NCBI RefSeq assembly: GCF_001598695.1
Contig: NZ_BCZK01000004.1
Span: forward strand, 1-64,000
Source: Klebsiella oxytoca NBRC 105695
Lineage (GTDB): Bacteria; Pseudomonadota; Gammaproteobacteria; Enterobacterales; Enterobacteriaceae
Reading direction: 5' to 3'
DNA length: 64,000 bases
The notes under the pieces are model-generated. The model worked only from the letters and a program-made list of their open reading frames with translations, did no database searches and was not told the DNA's origin. Shown one piece after another: positions 9,718 through 17,933 of this stretch. A program made the position numbers and the translations under genes. Each line of letters starts with the position of its first letter. The first letter of the stretch is position 1.

Positions 9718-10368
9718 TTATTCTTTATTCCCTGCCAGGCGGAAAGTGAGATTGTAGCGACAGGAGCCGGTATCCGGATGAACACCCTCTTTTAGCGGCT
9801 GAATGCCGTGGTAAAACAGCCGTGATTCGCCGCCCCAGACCACCACATCGCCGTGCTCCAGCAGCACCCGCTGTAGCGGATCGCTACGCCGCAGGCCGCC
9901 AAACTGGAATATCGCCGGCAACCCCAGCGAGACGGAGACGATCGGCGCCCGCAGGTCGCGCTCGTCTTTATCCTGATGCAGCGACAGCTTTGTGCCGGGC
10001 TGATAGCGATTAATAAGACACGCATCCGGGGTAAAGTGCGCATAGCCGCCCGCCGCCGCCGCCTCTGAGGCCAGCTCGCGGAAAAGCGGCGGCATCTGCG
10101 GCCAGCGCTTTTCCGTCAGCGGATCGTCGCTGGCATAGAGATAGCCGCGCGCGTTCGTGGTCCAGCCCAGCTCGCCACAGTTAGTCATCGCCACCGACAT
10201 CGTATAGCCGCCGGGGGTAACCATCTGACGAAAAGGCGAACGATGGGCAATATCGGTGATTGCCTGCAAAAGCGCTGGCGCGCGTTCACGGGCGTAGCGG
10301 CGCAAAATTATCGCCCCCGGAGCCAGTTGCTCCTGCCAGGGCGGCGTATCGGCAAAAAGATCGAGCAT
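9718..10368 (-). CDS. alkB: AlkB DNA oxidative demethylase
   Basis: A 216-residue Fe(II)/2-oxoglutarate dioxygenase, the same length as E. coli AlkB. It reverses 1-methyladenine and 3-methylcytosine damage in DNA and RNA by oxidative demethylation. The iron ligands are visible in SLHQDKDE (the HxD pair) and in FYHGIQPL (distal His). The 2-oxoglutarate-binding arginines lie in RYNLTFR near the C-terminus. Its ATG overlaps the ada stop codon by one base (TAATG), with GAGGAG as ribosome site. The two genes are therefore translationally coupled and under the ada promoter. Confidence 0.97.
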   Translation of the reverse strand: MLDLFADTPPWQEQLAPGAIILRRYARERAPALLQAITDIAHRSPFRQMVTPGGYTMSVAMTNCGELGWTTNARGYLYASDDPLTEKRWPQMPPLFRELASEAAAAGGYAHFTPDACLINRYQPGTKLSLHQDKDERDLRAPIVSVSLGLPAIFQFGGLRRSDPLQRVLLEHGDVVVWGGESRLFYHGIQPLKEGVHPDTGSCRYNLTFRLAGNKE

Positions 10369-11432
10369 TATGTCTCCTCGTATTGCGCTTCTCGCGCCAG
10401 CAGCAGCGCCTTACGCGCCGTTCCCCAACGATAGCCGGATAGCGCCCCACCCTCGCGAACCACACGATGACACGGGATAACCAGCGCCAGCTTATTGGCG
10501 GCACAGGCGCTGGCCACCGCCCTCACCGCGCGGGGACGCCCCATACTTTGCGCCACCTGGCGATAGCTGCGGGTCTCCCCCGCCGGGATCTGGCGCAGCG
10601 CCTGCCAGACCTGAAGCTGGAAAGCCGTGCCGCGCAGATCCAGCGGCAAAGAAAACGGCTGGCGATGATCGTTAAGATGAGAAAAGACCTGCGCAACCCG
10701 CAGGCGAAAGACTTCATCGCCTGGATGCAGTCGCGCATTGGGGAACAGGCTGGCTAATTGATCATACAGCGAGCTGTCGTTATCTCCCGGTAGCACGGCA
10801 CAGATTCCCCGTTCGCTCTCAGCCACCAGGCAGCGCCCCAGCGGCCCGTCGCCGCATACCCAGGTAATGTCCATATTCTCACCGCCGCGGCGAAACTGAC
10901 GGCCGGTCATCCCCAGCGCGGCGTCAGCCTGCTGATAGTAGCTGCTATTATCCGGGAAACCGGCGGATAGCGCCGCGTCGGTAATTTTCGCCCCCTGCCC
11001 TAACGCTTCGCGTAAACGGCGAGCGCGCCAGGCCTGTTGCCAGGCTTTGGGGGTCATACCGGTCACGGATTTAAAGAGGCGGTGAAAATGAAAGGGGCTA
11101 ACCGCAAGCTGGCGTGCCAGTGCTTCCAGCGTGATCGGCGTCTCCTGCTCCAGCAGACGGCAGGCGGCAGCGACTTTCTCTACCTTCTGCTGCTGCGGAT
11201 CGCTGTTTTCCGGCTGGCAGCGTTTGCACGGGCGAAAGCCTGCCGCCTGCGCGGTATCGACATCAGGATAGAAGCGAACATTTTCCCGCAGCGCGCGACG
11301 AGAGCGGCAGGACGGACGGCAGCAAACGCCGGTAGTCAGCACGGCAAAAACGAACTGACCATCGGCGCCGGTATCGCGTTCGCATACTGCCTGCCAGCGG
11401 CGCTCATCGTTATCAAACATTATCGGTTTCAT
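10368..11432 (-). CDS. ada: Ada, methyltransferase and adaptive-response activator
   Basis: A 354-residue bifunctional protein. The N-terminal zinc domain takes methyl groups from phosphotriesters on Cys38 and has the Zn ligands Cys38, Cys42 and CKRC (about 69-72). An AraC-type DNA-binding domain follows (about 85-180). The C-terminal O6-methylguanine transferase has its active cysteine in IPCHRVV. A second cysteine (Cys37) directly precedes the usual nucleophile (CCRPSC), where E. coli has Phe-Cys. The ATG at 11432 follows GGAG by six bases and gives the same length as E. coli Ada, so it was chosen over the GTG one codon earlier. An Ada box lies upstream at 11498-11510. Confidence 0.97.
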   Translation of the reverse strand: MKPIMFDNDERRWQAVCERDTGADGQFVFAVLTTGVCCRPSCRSRRALRENVRFYPDVDTAQAAGFRPCKRCQPENSDPQQQKVEKVAAACRLLEQETPITLEALARQLAVSPFHFHRLFKSVTGMTPKAWQQAWRARRLREALGQGAKITDAALSAGFPDNSSYYQQADAALGMTGRQFRRGGENMDITWVCGDGPLGRCLVAESERGICAVLPGDNDSSLYDQLASLFPNARLHPGDEVFRLRVAQVFSHLNDHRQPFSLPLDLRGTAFQLQVWQALRQIPAGETRSYRQVAQSMGRPRAVRAVASACAANKLALVIPCHRVVREGGALSGYRWGTARKALLLAREAQYEET

Positions 11433-11497
11433 CACGGACTCCTGCTGTAAGTGTAACTTCAGTCTGGGCCGAAGTCCGTTAGCAAAAACCCGAAATC

Positions 11498-11510
11498 TTG
11501 CGGTTTAATT
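11498..11510 (-). promoter_or_regulatory. Ada box (methylated-Ada operator) of ada-alkB
   Basis: Read on the minus strand, AATTAAACCGCAA contains the A-box AAT and B-box GCAA separated by six bases, as in the E. coli ada promoter. It overlaps the stop codon of apbE, so the ada promoter begins inside the end of the upstream gene. Confidence 0.8.
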
Positions 11511-12557
11511 TTTCTCGCCAACCAGGAAAGCGCGGAACTGCGGAGACATCCAGGTTTTAAACCCCTCCCCCTCTTTGACAATCATATAGACCGCCAGCCC
11601 CTGTTCACGCACCACCTCCTGCGCTTTTTCCGGCCCCAACACCATCAGCCCGGTATCCCAGCCATCGGCTTCCAGGGCCGTCGGAGCGATAACGGTCACC
11701 GAAACCAGCTTGTGATCGATTGGTCGCCCGGTTTGCGGATCGATGACGTGCGAGATGCGCTTGCCGTCCAGCTCATAGTAGTTGCGATAGCTGCCCGAGG
11801 TACTGATACCGTGGCCGTTAATATCGACGATCGCCTGTACCGCATTTTCGCGATCGGTCGGTTTCTGGATCGCGACCCGCCACGGTTGACCTTCGGCATT
11901 CATGCCCCGGCTCACCAGCGCCCCGCCCACCGAGACCAGGTAGCGCGAGATCCCCTCCTGTTCCATCAGGCGCGCCAGATGATCGGCAGCGTAGCCTTCA
12001 CCGACGGTGGAGAGATCGACGAACAGATCCGCAATGTCTTTTTGCAGATACTGCCCGTCGGCCCGGTTGATCACCGTCAGATGCTGTAAGCCGCTACGCG
12101 CTTTGGCATCGGCAATCTGCTGCGGATCCGGCGTTTTTACCGGCTGTTTGTCCGGGCCAAAGCCCCATAAATTGACCAGCGGCCCGACGGTAATATCCAT
12201 AGCGCCGTGAGTTTTAGCGCCAATTCGCAGGGACATCGTCACGATATCCGCCATCGCCTCGCTGACCGGCCAGGGCGATGTCTCCGGCGAATGGTTAAAG
12301 CGCATCAACGCTGAATCGTTCTTCCAGGTGGAAAGCAGAAGATCGTCAGCATCCAGCTGAGCCTGAACTTTCTGACGCAGCGCCTCGGCCTTCGCCTGAT
12401 CAAGGTCTATGACGCTGACCCGCCAGAATGTGCCCATGGTTTTACCGTCCAGTACGGTAGCGGCGGATTTTGGCGTCTGGGGAGAAGTGGCTGAATCACA
12501 ACCTGAAAGTAATACCAGGGCCCCGAACAGGGCGGCGCGGAAAAATGTCATGTCCAT
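11505..12557 (-). CDS. apbE: ApbE, FAD:protein FMN transferase (lipoprotein)
   Basis: A 350-residue periplasmic lipoprotein that attaches FMN covalently to threonines of partner proteins, for example subunits of the Na+-translocating NADH:quinone reductase or Rnf. The signal peptide ends in the lipobox LLSGC, with lipidated Cys20. Family features are KTMGTFWRVS, DITVGPLVNLWGFGP, VDLSTVGEGYAADH, GHGISTSGSYRNYY and the metal-site region SHVIDPQTGRP. Length matches E. coli ApbE (351). It lies upstream of ada on the same strand, with the Ada box overlapping its stop codon. No ribosome site conflict was seen at the ATG. Confidence 0.96.
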   Translation of the reverse strand: MDMTFFRAALFGALVLLSGCDSATSPQTPKSAATVLDGKTMGTFWRVSVIDLDQAKAEALRQKVQAQLDADDLLLSTWKNDSALMRFNHSPETSPWPVSEAMADIVTMSLRIGAKTHGAMDITVGPLVNLWGFGPDKQPVKTPDPQQIADAKARSGLQHLTVINRADGQYLQKDIADLFVDLSTVGEGYAADHLARLMEQEGISRYLVSVGGALVSRGMNAEGQPWRVAIQKPTDRENAVQAIVDINGHGISTSGSYRNYYELDGKRISHVIDPQTGRPIDHKLVSVTVIAPTALEADGWDTGLMVLGPEKAQEVVREQGLAVYMIVKEGEGFKTWMSPQFRAFLVGEKN

Positions 12558-12616
12558 AAAATTGGCTTCCTCTTGCTAAGGCCCAAAGAGTACACCAGCA
12601 AGGTTAAACCGGGCAT

Positions 12617-12644
12617 AAAAAAAGGCGCCATCGGCGCCTTTTTT
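12617..12644 (-). terminator. Rho-independent terminator of ompC
   Basis: The stem GGCGCC-ATC-GGCGCC is flanked by seven A and six T residues. Read on the minus strand it gives a GC stem followed by a T-run, just after the ompC stop codon. The A-run also makes it functional in the opposite direction. Confidence 0.85.
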
Positions 12645-12659
12645 CAAACTTCAGCGTGC

Positions 12660-13790
12660 TTAGAACTGGTAAACCAGGCCCAGAGCAACGATGTCGTCGG
12701 TAGAGATACCGGCATCTTTGGTGAATTTGTTGTCGTCCAGCAGGTTGATTTTGTAATCAACGTAGGTAGACATATTTTTGTTGAAGTAGTAGGTTGCGCC
12801 TACATCAACATATTTCAGGATATCCTGGTCACCATAACGGCCCAGGTCTTTACCTTTTGACTGCAGGTAAGCCACGGACGGACGCAGACCGAAGTCGAAC
12901 TGGTACTGGGCAACCACTTCAAAGTTCTGCGCTTTATTAGCAAAACCGATGTTACCAGTACGAGTTGCGTTATAGGTCTGGGAGTACTGAGTCGCCAGGT
13001 AGATATTGTTGGCGTCATATTTCAGACCGCCGGTGTAGGTTTCAGCGTTGTCGCCTTCACCCAGAATGCGGCGAGAGAAGCCGTCAGAGTCGGTATATCT
13101 GGTGTTGATGCTGTTCTGCTCAGAAGTACGTTTAGAGTGAGAGTACGCAAAACCAGCGCTGATACCGTCATAGATATCATAGGTCAGAGAGGTGCCGTAG
13201 CCGTCGCCGTTCTGTTTATTCCAGTCACGACCATTGTTGGTGGAACCTTCACCGCTTACGCTGCCGTTTTTACCCTGATACTGCAGAGCAAAGTTCAGAC
13301 CGTCAACCAGACCGAAGAAGTCGGAGTTACGGTAGGTCGCCACGCCGTTAGCGCGAGACTGCAGGAAGTTATCAGAACCGTAGGTGTCGCCGCCGAATTC
13401 CGGCAGAACGTCGGTCCAGGAAGTCACGTCGTATACTACGCCGTAGTTACGACCGTAGTCGAAAGAACCCGCGTCGCCGAATTTCAGACCCGCAAATGCC
13501 AGACGAGTCCAGGACTGCTTGTCAGAACCTTCTACGTTGTTCGCCTGAACGTTGTATTCCCACTGGCCGTAACCGGTCAGCTGGTCGTTGATCTGAGTTT
13601 CGCCTTTGATGCCCAGACGCATGTAGGTCTGGTCGCCATCGGAAGATTTGTCGTCAGAGAAATAGTGCAGACCGTCGATTTTACCGTACAGGTCTAATTT
13701 GTTGCCATCTTTGTTATAGACTTCAGCCGCATTCGCTGCGCCTGCTACCAGCAGAGCCGGTACCAGGAGGGACAGTACTTTAACTTTCAT
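12660..13790 (-). CDS. ompC: OmpC-type general porin (OmpK36-like)
   Basis: A 376-residue outer membrane trimeric porin precursor with a 21-residue signal peptide ending GAANA. The mature protein begins [10 protein letters not shown] and ends in the canonical terminal phenylalanine (GLVYQF). The sequence follows Klebsiella OmpK36 almost block for block, including [15 protein letters not shown] and the constriction loop L3 [16 protein letters not shown]3 carries no Gly-Asp or Thr-Asp insertion of the kind linked to reduced carbapenem entry in K. pneumoniae. The variable loop [17 protein letters not shown] (about residues 213-229) is longer than in OmpK36. OmpR sites lie upstream, and micF is encoded divergently. 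Confidence 0.96.
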   Translation of the reverse strand: MKVKVLSLLVPALLVAGAANAAEVYNKDGNKLDLYGKIDGLHYFSDDKSSDGDQTYMRLGIKGETQINDQLTGYGQWEYNVQANNVEGSDKQSWTRLAFAGLKFGDAGSFDYGRNYGVVYDVTSWTDVLPEFGGDTYGSDNFLQSRANGVATYRNSDFFGLVDGLNFALQYQGKNGSVSGEGSTNNGRDWNKQNGDGYGTSLTYDIYDGISAGFAYSHSKRTSEQNSINTRYTDSDGFSRRILGEGDNAETYTGGLKYDANNIYLATQYSQTYNATRTGNIGFANKAQNFEVVAQYQFDFGLRPSVAYLQSKGKDLGRYGDQDILKYVDVGATYYFNKNMSTYVDYKINLLDDNKFTKDAGISTDDIVALGLVYQF

Positions 13791-13903
13791 GTTATTAACC
13801 CTCTGTTTGTTATATGCCTTTTATTATTGCCACTGCTTACTGATTACCCTTCTAATCAGTCGGCTATTTCATTGTGCTGCAAAATGCAGAATAATCCAAC
13901 AAG

Positions 13904-13964
13904 AATATGATACTAAAACTTCTAAGATGTTTCAAAATACCCACAAGATGTTTCAATTTGTAAA
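13904..13964 (-). promoter_or_regulatory. OmpR binding sites C1-C2-C3 of ompC
   Basis: On the minus strand two copies of TTGAAACATCTT, 21 bp apart, are followed by GTTTTAGTATCATATT. This matches the C1, C2 and C3 OmpR sites of the E. coli ompC promoter in order and spacing. The ompC -10 region follows at about 13880-13895, with a roughly 90-base leader before the ATG. Confidence 0.85.
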
Positions 13965-14121
13965 TCAAAGGGAACTTTTTTTCTGCCACAAATGCGCAAC
14001 TAAATAAGCACTAATAATCAAAAAATAAAAATTTTCAATCCCTGTCAATGAGTTACATGGTTACATCTCTATAGCACTCAATGGTAAAACAAAATTCTCG
14101 TCTGCGACTAAAATTAATCCC

Positions 14122-14214
14122 GCTATCATCATTAACTTTATTTATTACCGTCATTCAGTTCTGAATGTCTGTTTACCCCTATTTCAACCGGATGCCTCGC
14201 ATCCGGTTTTTTTT
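14122..14214 (+). ncRNA. micF: MicF antisense small RNA
   Basis: The 93-base gene begins GCTATCATCATTAACTTTAT, identical to the E. coli MicF 5' end that pairs with the ompF leader to block translation. It ends in a CCGGATGC/GCATCCGG hairpin followed by eight T residues. It is divergent from ompC, the standard location, and is expected to respond to OmpR. Only a few bases appear to differ from E. coli, by recall. The Hfq-binding terminator T-run is intact. Confidence 0.97.
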
Positions 14215-14561
14215 ACCCTTCTTTACACATCTTTAATTATTCCATGCTACTCGTGAAAAAAATAACGGTTATTAATCAAACAACTTACGTCTAAGCTCAA
14301 CGCTATTTATATAATTTCTTGTTATTTAGTGCTATTTCCCTAAGGTAATCCGTCAATAATTGTACAAAAACAACTGCGGTGTACATCTTTGCTCGCATTA
14401 CTGGTTTAAGATAAATCTCAAGGCAAAAAAGTCATTGTAGGGTATTCAGATGTATGGATTTTGGACGTTAACCTTTATACTGTTCGTAGCATCTGCGCTG
14501 CCCCCGGTTAACTTGGTGCAACAGTCCGTTTACACACACTGATGAGTCGTACTCTCACACG

Positions 14562-17222
14562 ATGACCCCGAAAAAATTTTCCCTGATACCCGGCAACATT
14601 ACCCGCTTCTTTATTCTCATGGTCATCGTCCTGCTGGCGACGATGGGGGTCATGATCCAAAGCGCCGTTAACGCCTGGCTAAAAGATAAAAGCTACCAGG
14701 TTGTCGATGTCAGCTACGACTTGCATAAACGCATCGATACCTGGCGCTACGCCACCTGGCAAATCTATGACAACATCGCCGCAACCTCTGCCAGCTCAGC
14801 CTCCGAGACCGGGTTGCAGGAAACGCGTTTAAAGCAGGATGTTTACTATCTGGAGAAACCCCGGCGCAAAACCGAAGCGCTGATTTTTGGCTCTCATGAC
14901 GGCTCAACGCTGGAAATGACGCAAAAAATCTCCAACTATCTCGATATCCTGTGGGGCGCCGAGACGATTCCCTGGTCAATGTATTATCTCAACGGCCTGG
15001 ATAACAGCCTGATACTGGTTTCAACGCTGCCGTTAAAAGATCTCTCTTCCAGCTTCAAAGAATCGACGATCAGCAGCGTCGTTGAATCACGCCGGGCTGA
15101 GATGCTGCTGCAGGCCAATACCCTTGATGAACGCGAGACGTTTTCGTCGCTGCGCCACCTCGCCTGGCAAAACGGCTACTACTTCACCTTACGCACCACC
15201 TTTAACCAGCCCGGTCATCTGGCGACGGTAGTGGCCTTCGATCTGCCCATTAACGATCTCATTCCGCCGAGTATGTCTCTGGAGAGTTTCCGTCTGGAGC
15301 CCGATCCCTCGCAGAACGGAACCAGCAATCCGGATAAAGAAGCTGCCGACATCGTCAGCATTAACTTTAACGGCCCGCAGATTGAAATTATCACGACCAT
15401 TAATACCACCGGTATGCGCCTGGTCTGGATGGTGCCCTTTAGCGAGCTGATTCTGGAATCGCTGCAAAATATTTTACTGCCGCTGCTGCTGAATATTGGT
15501 CTGCTGGCGCTGGCGCTGTTCGGATTTACCACCTTCCGCCACTACAGCGGACGTAAAAGCGTCGCGGGAACGGCTATCTCCTCGGCAGCCAATAGTGAAC
15601 TACGCGCTCAGCGCGCCATTCACGAAGAGATCGTTTCCCTGCTGCCGCTCGGGCTGCTGGTGCACGATCTGGAGGCTAACCGTACGGTGATCAGCAATCC
15701 GATCGCCGATCATCTGCTGCCGCATCTGAACCTGCAAAACATCATTAATATGGCCGATCAGCATCAGGGCGTGATCCAGGCGACGGTGAACAATGAACTG
15801 TATGAAATCCGTCAGTTCCGCAGTCAGGTTTCGCCACGAACGCAAATTTTTATTATTCGCGATCAGGACCGTGAGGTGATGGTGAATAAGAAACTTAAGC
15901 AGGCCCAGCGTCTGTATGAGAAAAATCAGCAGGGCCGCACGGCGTTTATGCAGCATATCGGAGCGGCGCTCAGGCAGCCGGCGCAGACGCTGGCGGAAGA
16001 AGCCGCGGCGCTCGGCATGGCAGAAAGCCGCAGGCTGGCCCAGCATGCGGACGAACTGGTGCAGTTGGTAGATGAAATCGAGCTGGCAAACCTGCTGGAG
16101 AGCGATAGCTGGAAGAGCGCTCAGGGTCTATTCTCGATTCAGGAACTGATAGATGAAGTGGTGCCTGAAGTGCTACCTATCATCAAACGTAAGGGTCTAC
16201 AGCTGCTGATTAACAACGCCTTGCCGGCCAATGAGCAACGCTACGGCGATCGCGACGCCCTGCGCCGTACGCTTTTACTGCTTATCCAGTATTCGGTTAC
16301 CACCACGCCTATTGGCAAAATTACTCTGGAAGTGAGTAAAGATGAATCAGCGGACGATCGTCTGACCTTCCGTATTCTCGATACCGGCAACGGCGTTTCC
16401 GCAAACGAAATTGACAATATGCACTTCCCGTTCCTCAACGATACGCAGGCAGACCTCTACGGCAAGGCCAACGCCCTCACCTTCTGGCTCTGCGATCGCC
16501 TGACGCGCAAGCTCGGCGGGCAGCTCAATATCAAAGCACGCGAGTCGCTGGGTACCCGCTACTCCCTGCATTTAAAAATGGCCGCCAGCGCAGAGGAGAG
16601 TGAGTCAGGGGAACATCTGCTGGATGACGTGGTGATATTGCTTGATGTGACCGCCAATGAAGTCCGCCGTATTGTGACTCGCCAGCTGGAGAGCTGGGGG
16701 GCCACCTGCATCACGCCGGATGACAGAATCACAAGTCAACAATATGATCTCTTTTTAACGGATAATCCGTCTAATCTTACTGCTTCGGGCTTGCTTTTAA
16801 GCGATGATGAAGCCCGGGTTCATAAGATTGGTCCTGGTCAGCTCCGCGTAAACTTTAATATCAGCGCTGCGCTGCAGGAAGCTATCCTGCAATTGATTGA
16901 GCAGCAGCTTGCAGAGGAAGAGGAGCAGCCTTCCTCTGCCGGTAGCGAAAGTAACGCCGAACTGCATGCCAGCGGCTATTACACGCTGTTTGCTGACACG
17001 GTACCAGATGATGTTAAGAGGCTGTATAATGAACGGGCAACGGGCGATTTCGCCGCGCTGGCGCAGACCGCTCACCGCCTCAAAGGGGCGTTTGCTATGC
17101 TAAATCTGGTACCCGGCAAGCAGTTATGTGAAACGCTTGAGCATCTGATCCGAGAAAAAGATGCGCAAGGCATAGAAAAATATATCAGCGACATTGACGA
17201 CTACGTCAAGAGCTTGCTGTAG
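14562..17222 (+). CDS. rcsD: RcsD phosphotransfer protein of the Rcs phosphorelay
   Basis: An 886-residue inner membrane intermediate of the Rcs envelope stress relay, passing phosphate from RcsC to RcsB. Membrane segments at about residues 13-33 and 303-325 flank a periplasmic domain. A degenerate histidine-kinase-like region follows (about 440-680), then the ABL domain and a C-terminal HPt domain with the phosphoacceptor His838 in QTAHRLKGAF. E. coli RcsD has 890 residues with its HPt histidine at 842. rcsB follows after 16 bp on the same strand. A second, rcsB-specific promoter inside the rcsD coding region is known in E. coli but was not identified here. Confidence 0.97.
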   Translation: MTPKKFSLIPGNITRFFILMVIVLLATMGVMIQSAVNAWLKDKSYQVVDVSYDLHKRIDTWRYATWQIYDNIAATSASSASETGLQETRLKQDVYYLEKPRRKTEALIFGSHDGSTLEMTQKISNYLDILWGAETIPWSMYYLNGLDNSLILVSTLPLKDLSSSFKESTISSVVESRRAEMLLQANTLDERETFSSLRHLAWQNGYYFTLRTTFNQPGHLATVVAFDLPINDLIPPSMSLESFRLEPDPSQNGTSNPDKEAADIVSINFNGPQIEIITTINTTGMRLVWMVPFSELILESLQNILLPLLLNIGLLALALFGFTTFRHYSGRKSVAGTAISSAANSELRAQRAIHEEIVSLLPLGLLVHDLEANRTVISNPIADHLLPHLNLQNIINMADQHQGVIQATVNNELYEIRQFRSQVSPRTQIFIIRDQDREVMVNKKLKQAQRLYEKNQQGRTAFMQHIGAALRQPAQTLAEEAAALGMAESRRLAQHADELVQLVDEIELANLLESDSWKSAQGLFSIQELIDEVVPEVLPIIKRKGLQLLINNALPANEQRYGDRDALRRTLLLLIQYSVTTTPIGKITLEVSKDESADDRLTFRILDTGNGVSANEIDNMHFPFLNDTQADLYGKANALTFWLCDRLTRKLGGQLNIKARESLGTRYSLHLKMAASAEESESGEHLLDDVVILLDVTANEVRRIVTRQLESWGATCITPDDRITSQQYDLFLTDNPSNLTASGLLLSDDEARVHKIGPGQLRVNFNISAALQEAILQLIEQQLAEEEEQPSSAGSESNAELHASGYYTLFADTVPDDVKRLYNERATGDFAALAQTAHRLKGAFAMLNLVPGKQLCETLEHLIREKDAQGIEKYISDIDDYVKSLL

Positions 17223-17238
17223 CAAGGTAGCCTAATAC

Positions 17239-17889
17239 ATGAACAATATGAACGTAATTATTGCCGATGACCATCCGATCGTACTGTTCGGTATTCGTAA
17301 GTCACTTGAACAAATTGAGTGGGTGAACGTTGTCGGCGAGTTTGAAGACTCCACCGCATTAATCAACAATCTGCCAAAACTGGACGCACATGTCCTGATT
17401 ACCGATTTATCCATGCCCGGTGATAAATACGGCGATGGCATTACGCTTATCAAATACATCAAGCGTCATTTCCCGGACCTGTCAATCATTGTACTGACGA
17501 TGAATAACAACCCGGCGATCCTTAGCGCGGTTCTGGATCTGGACATAGAAGGGATTGTCCTGAAACAGGGGGCGCCAACCGACCTGCCTAAAGCGCTGGC
17601 AGCGCTGCAAAAAGGCAAAAAATTCACTCCCGAGAGCGTTTCGCGCCTGCTGGAAAAAATCAGCGCTGGCGGTTACGGCGACAAACGTTTGTCGCCGAAA
17701 GAGAGTGAAGTGCTGCGCCTGTTCGCCGAAGGCTTCCTGGTCACCGAGATAGCCAAAAAGCTCAACCGCAGCATCAAAACCATCAGTAGCCAGAAAAAAT
17801 CGGCGATGATGAAGCTCGGCGTGGAAAACGACATCGCCCTGCTGAACTACCTTTCTTCCGTTTCCCTGAGCTCCACCGACAAAGACTAA
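17239..17889 (+). CDS. rcsB: RcsB response regulator
   Basis: A 216-residue NarL/FixJ-type regulator controlling capsule, flagella, acid resistance and division genes. The receiver domain (residues 1-125) has the acidic pair Asp10/Asp11 and phosphoacceptor Asp56 in LITDLSMPG. The LuxR-type helix-turn-helix (about 150-205) contains KRLSPKESEVLRLF and IAKKLNRSIKTISSQK. Length and sequence are essentially those of E. coli RcsB. It forms an operon with rcsD and is convergent with rcsC across a short hairpin. Confidence 0.98.
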   Translation: MNNMNVIIADDHPIVLFGIRKSLEQIEWVNVVGEFEDSTALINNLPKLDAHVLITDLSMPGDKYGDGITLIKYIKRHFPDLSIIVLTMNNNPAILSAVLDLDIEGIVLKQGAPTDLPKALAALQKGKKFTPESVSRLLEKISAGGYGDKRLSPKESEVLRLFAEGFLVTEIAKKLNRSIKTISSQKKSAMMKLGVENDIALLNYLSSVSLSSTDKD

Positions 17890-17900
17890 ACTCTTTTCTT

Positions 17901-17925
17901 CCCGGATAGCGCGGCGTTATCCGGG
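17901..17925. terminator. Hairpin between convergent rcsB and rcsC
   Basis: The stem CCCGGATA/TATCCGGG with a 9-base GC-rich loop fills most of the 44-bp gap between the two stop codons. It is probably a shared bidirectional terminator. TCTTTTC-type pyrimidine tracts flank both sides. Confidence 0.7.
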
Positions 17926-17933
17926 AATCTTCT

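Larger units (their letters stand above)
13791..14561. other. ompC/micF/rcsD intergenic region
   Basis: This 771-bp stretch has no protein gene. It holds the ompC leader and promoter (minus strand), OmpR sites, micF (plus strand) and, after the micF terminator, about 340 AT-rich bases that should contain the rcsD promoter. Short plus-strand frames here show no ribosome site. Confidence 0.7.

Noticed and set aside
14052..14066. Two GTTACAT repeats upstream of micF as OmpR half-sites
   Set aside because: The spacing is 8 bp rather than the 10 bp expected of OmpR half-sites. The C1-C3 sites nearer ompC are far better matches.
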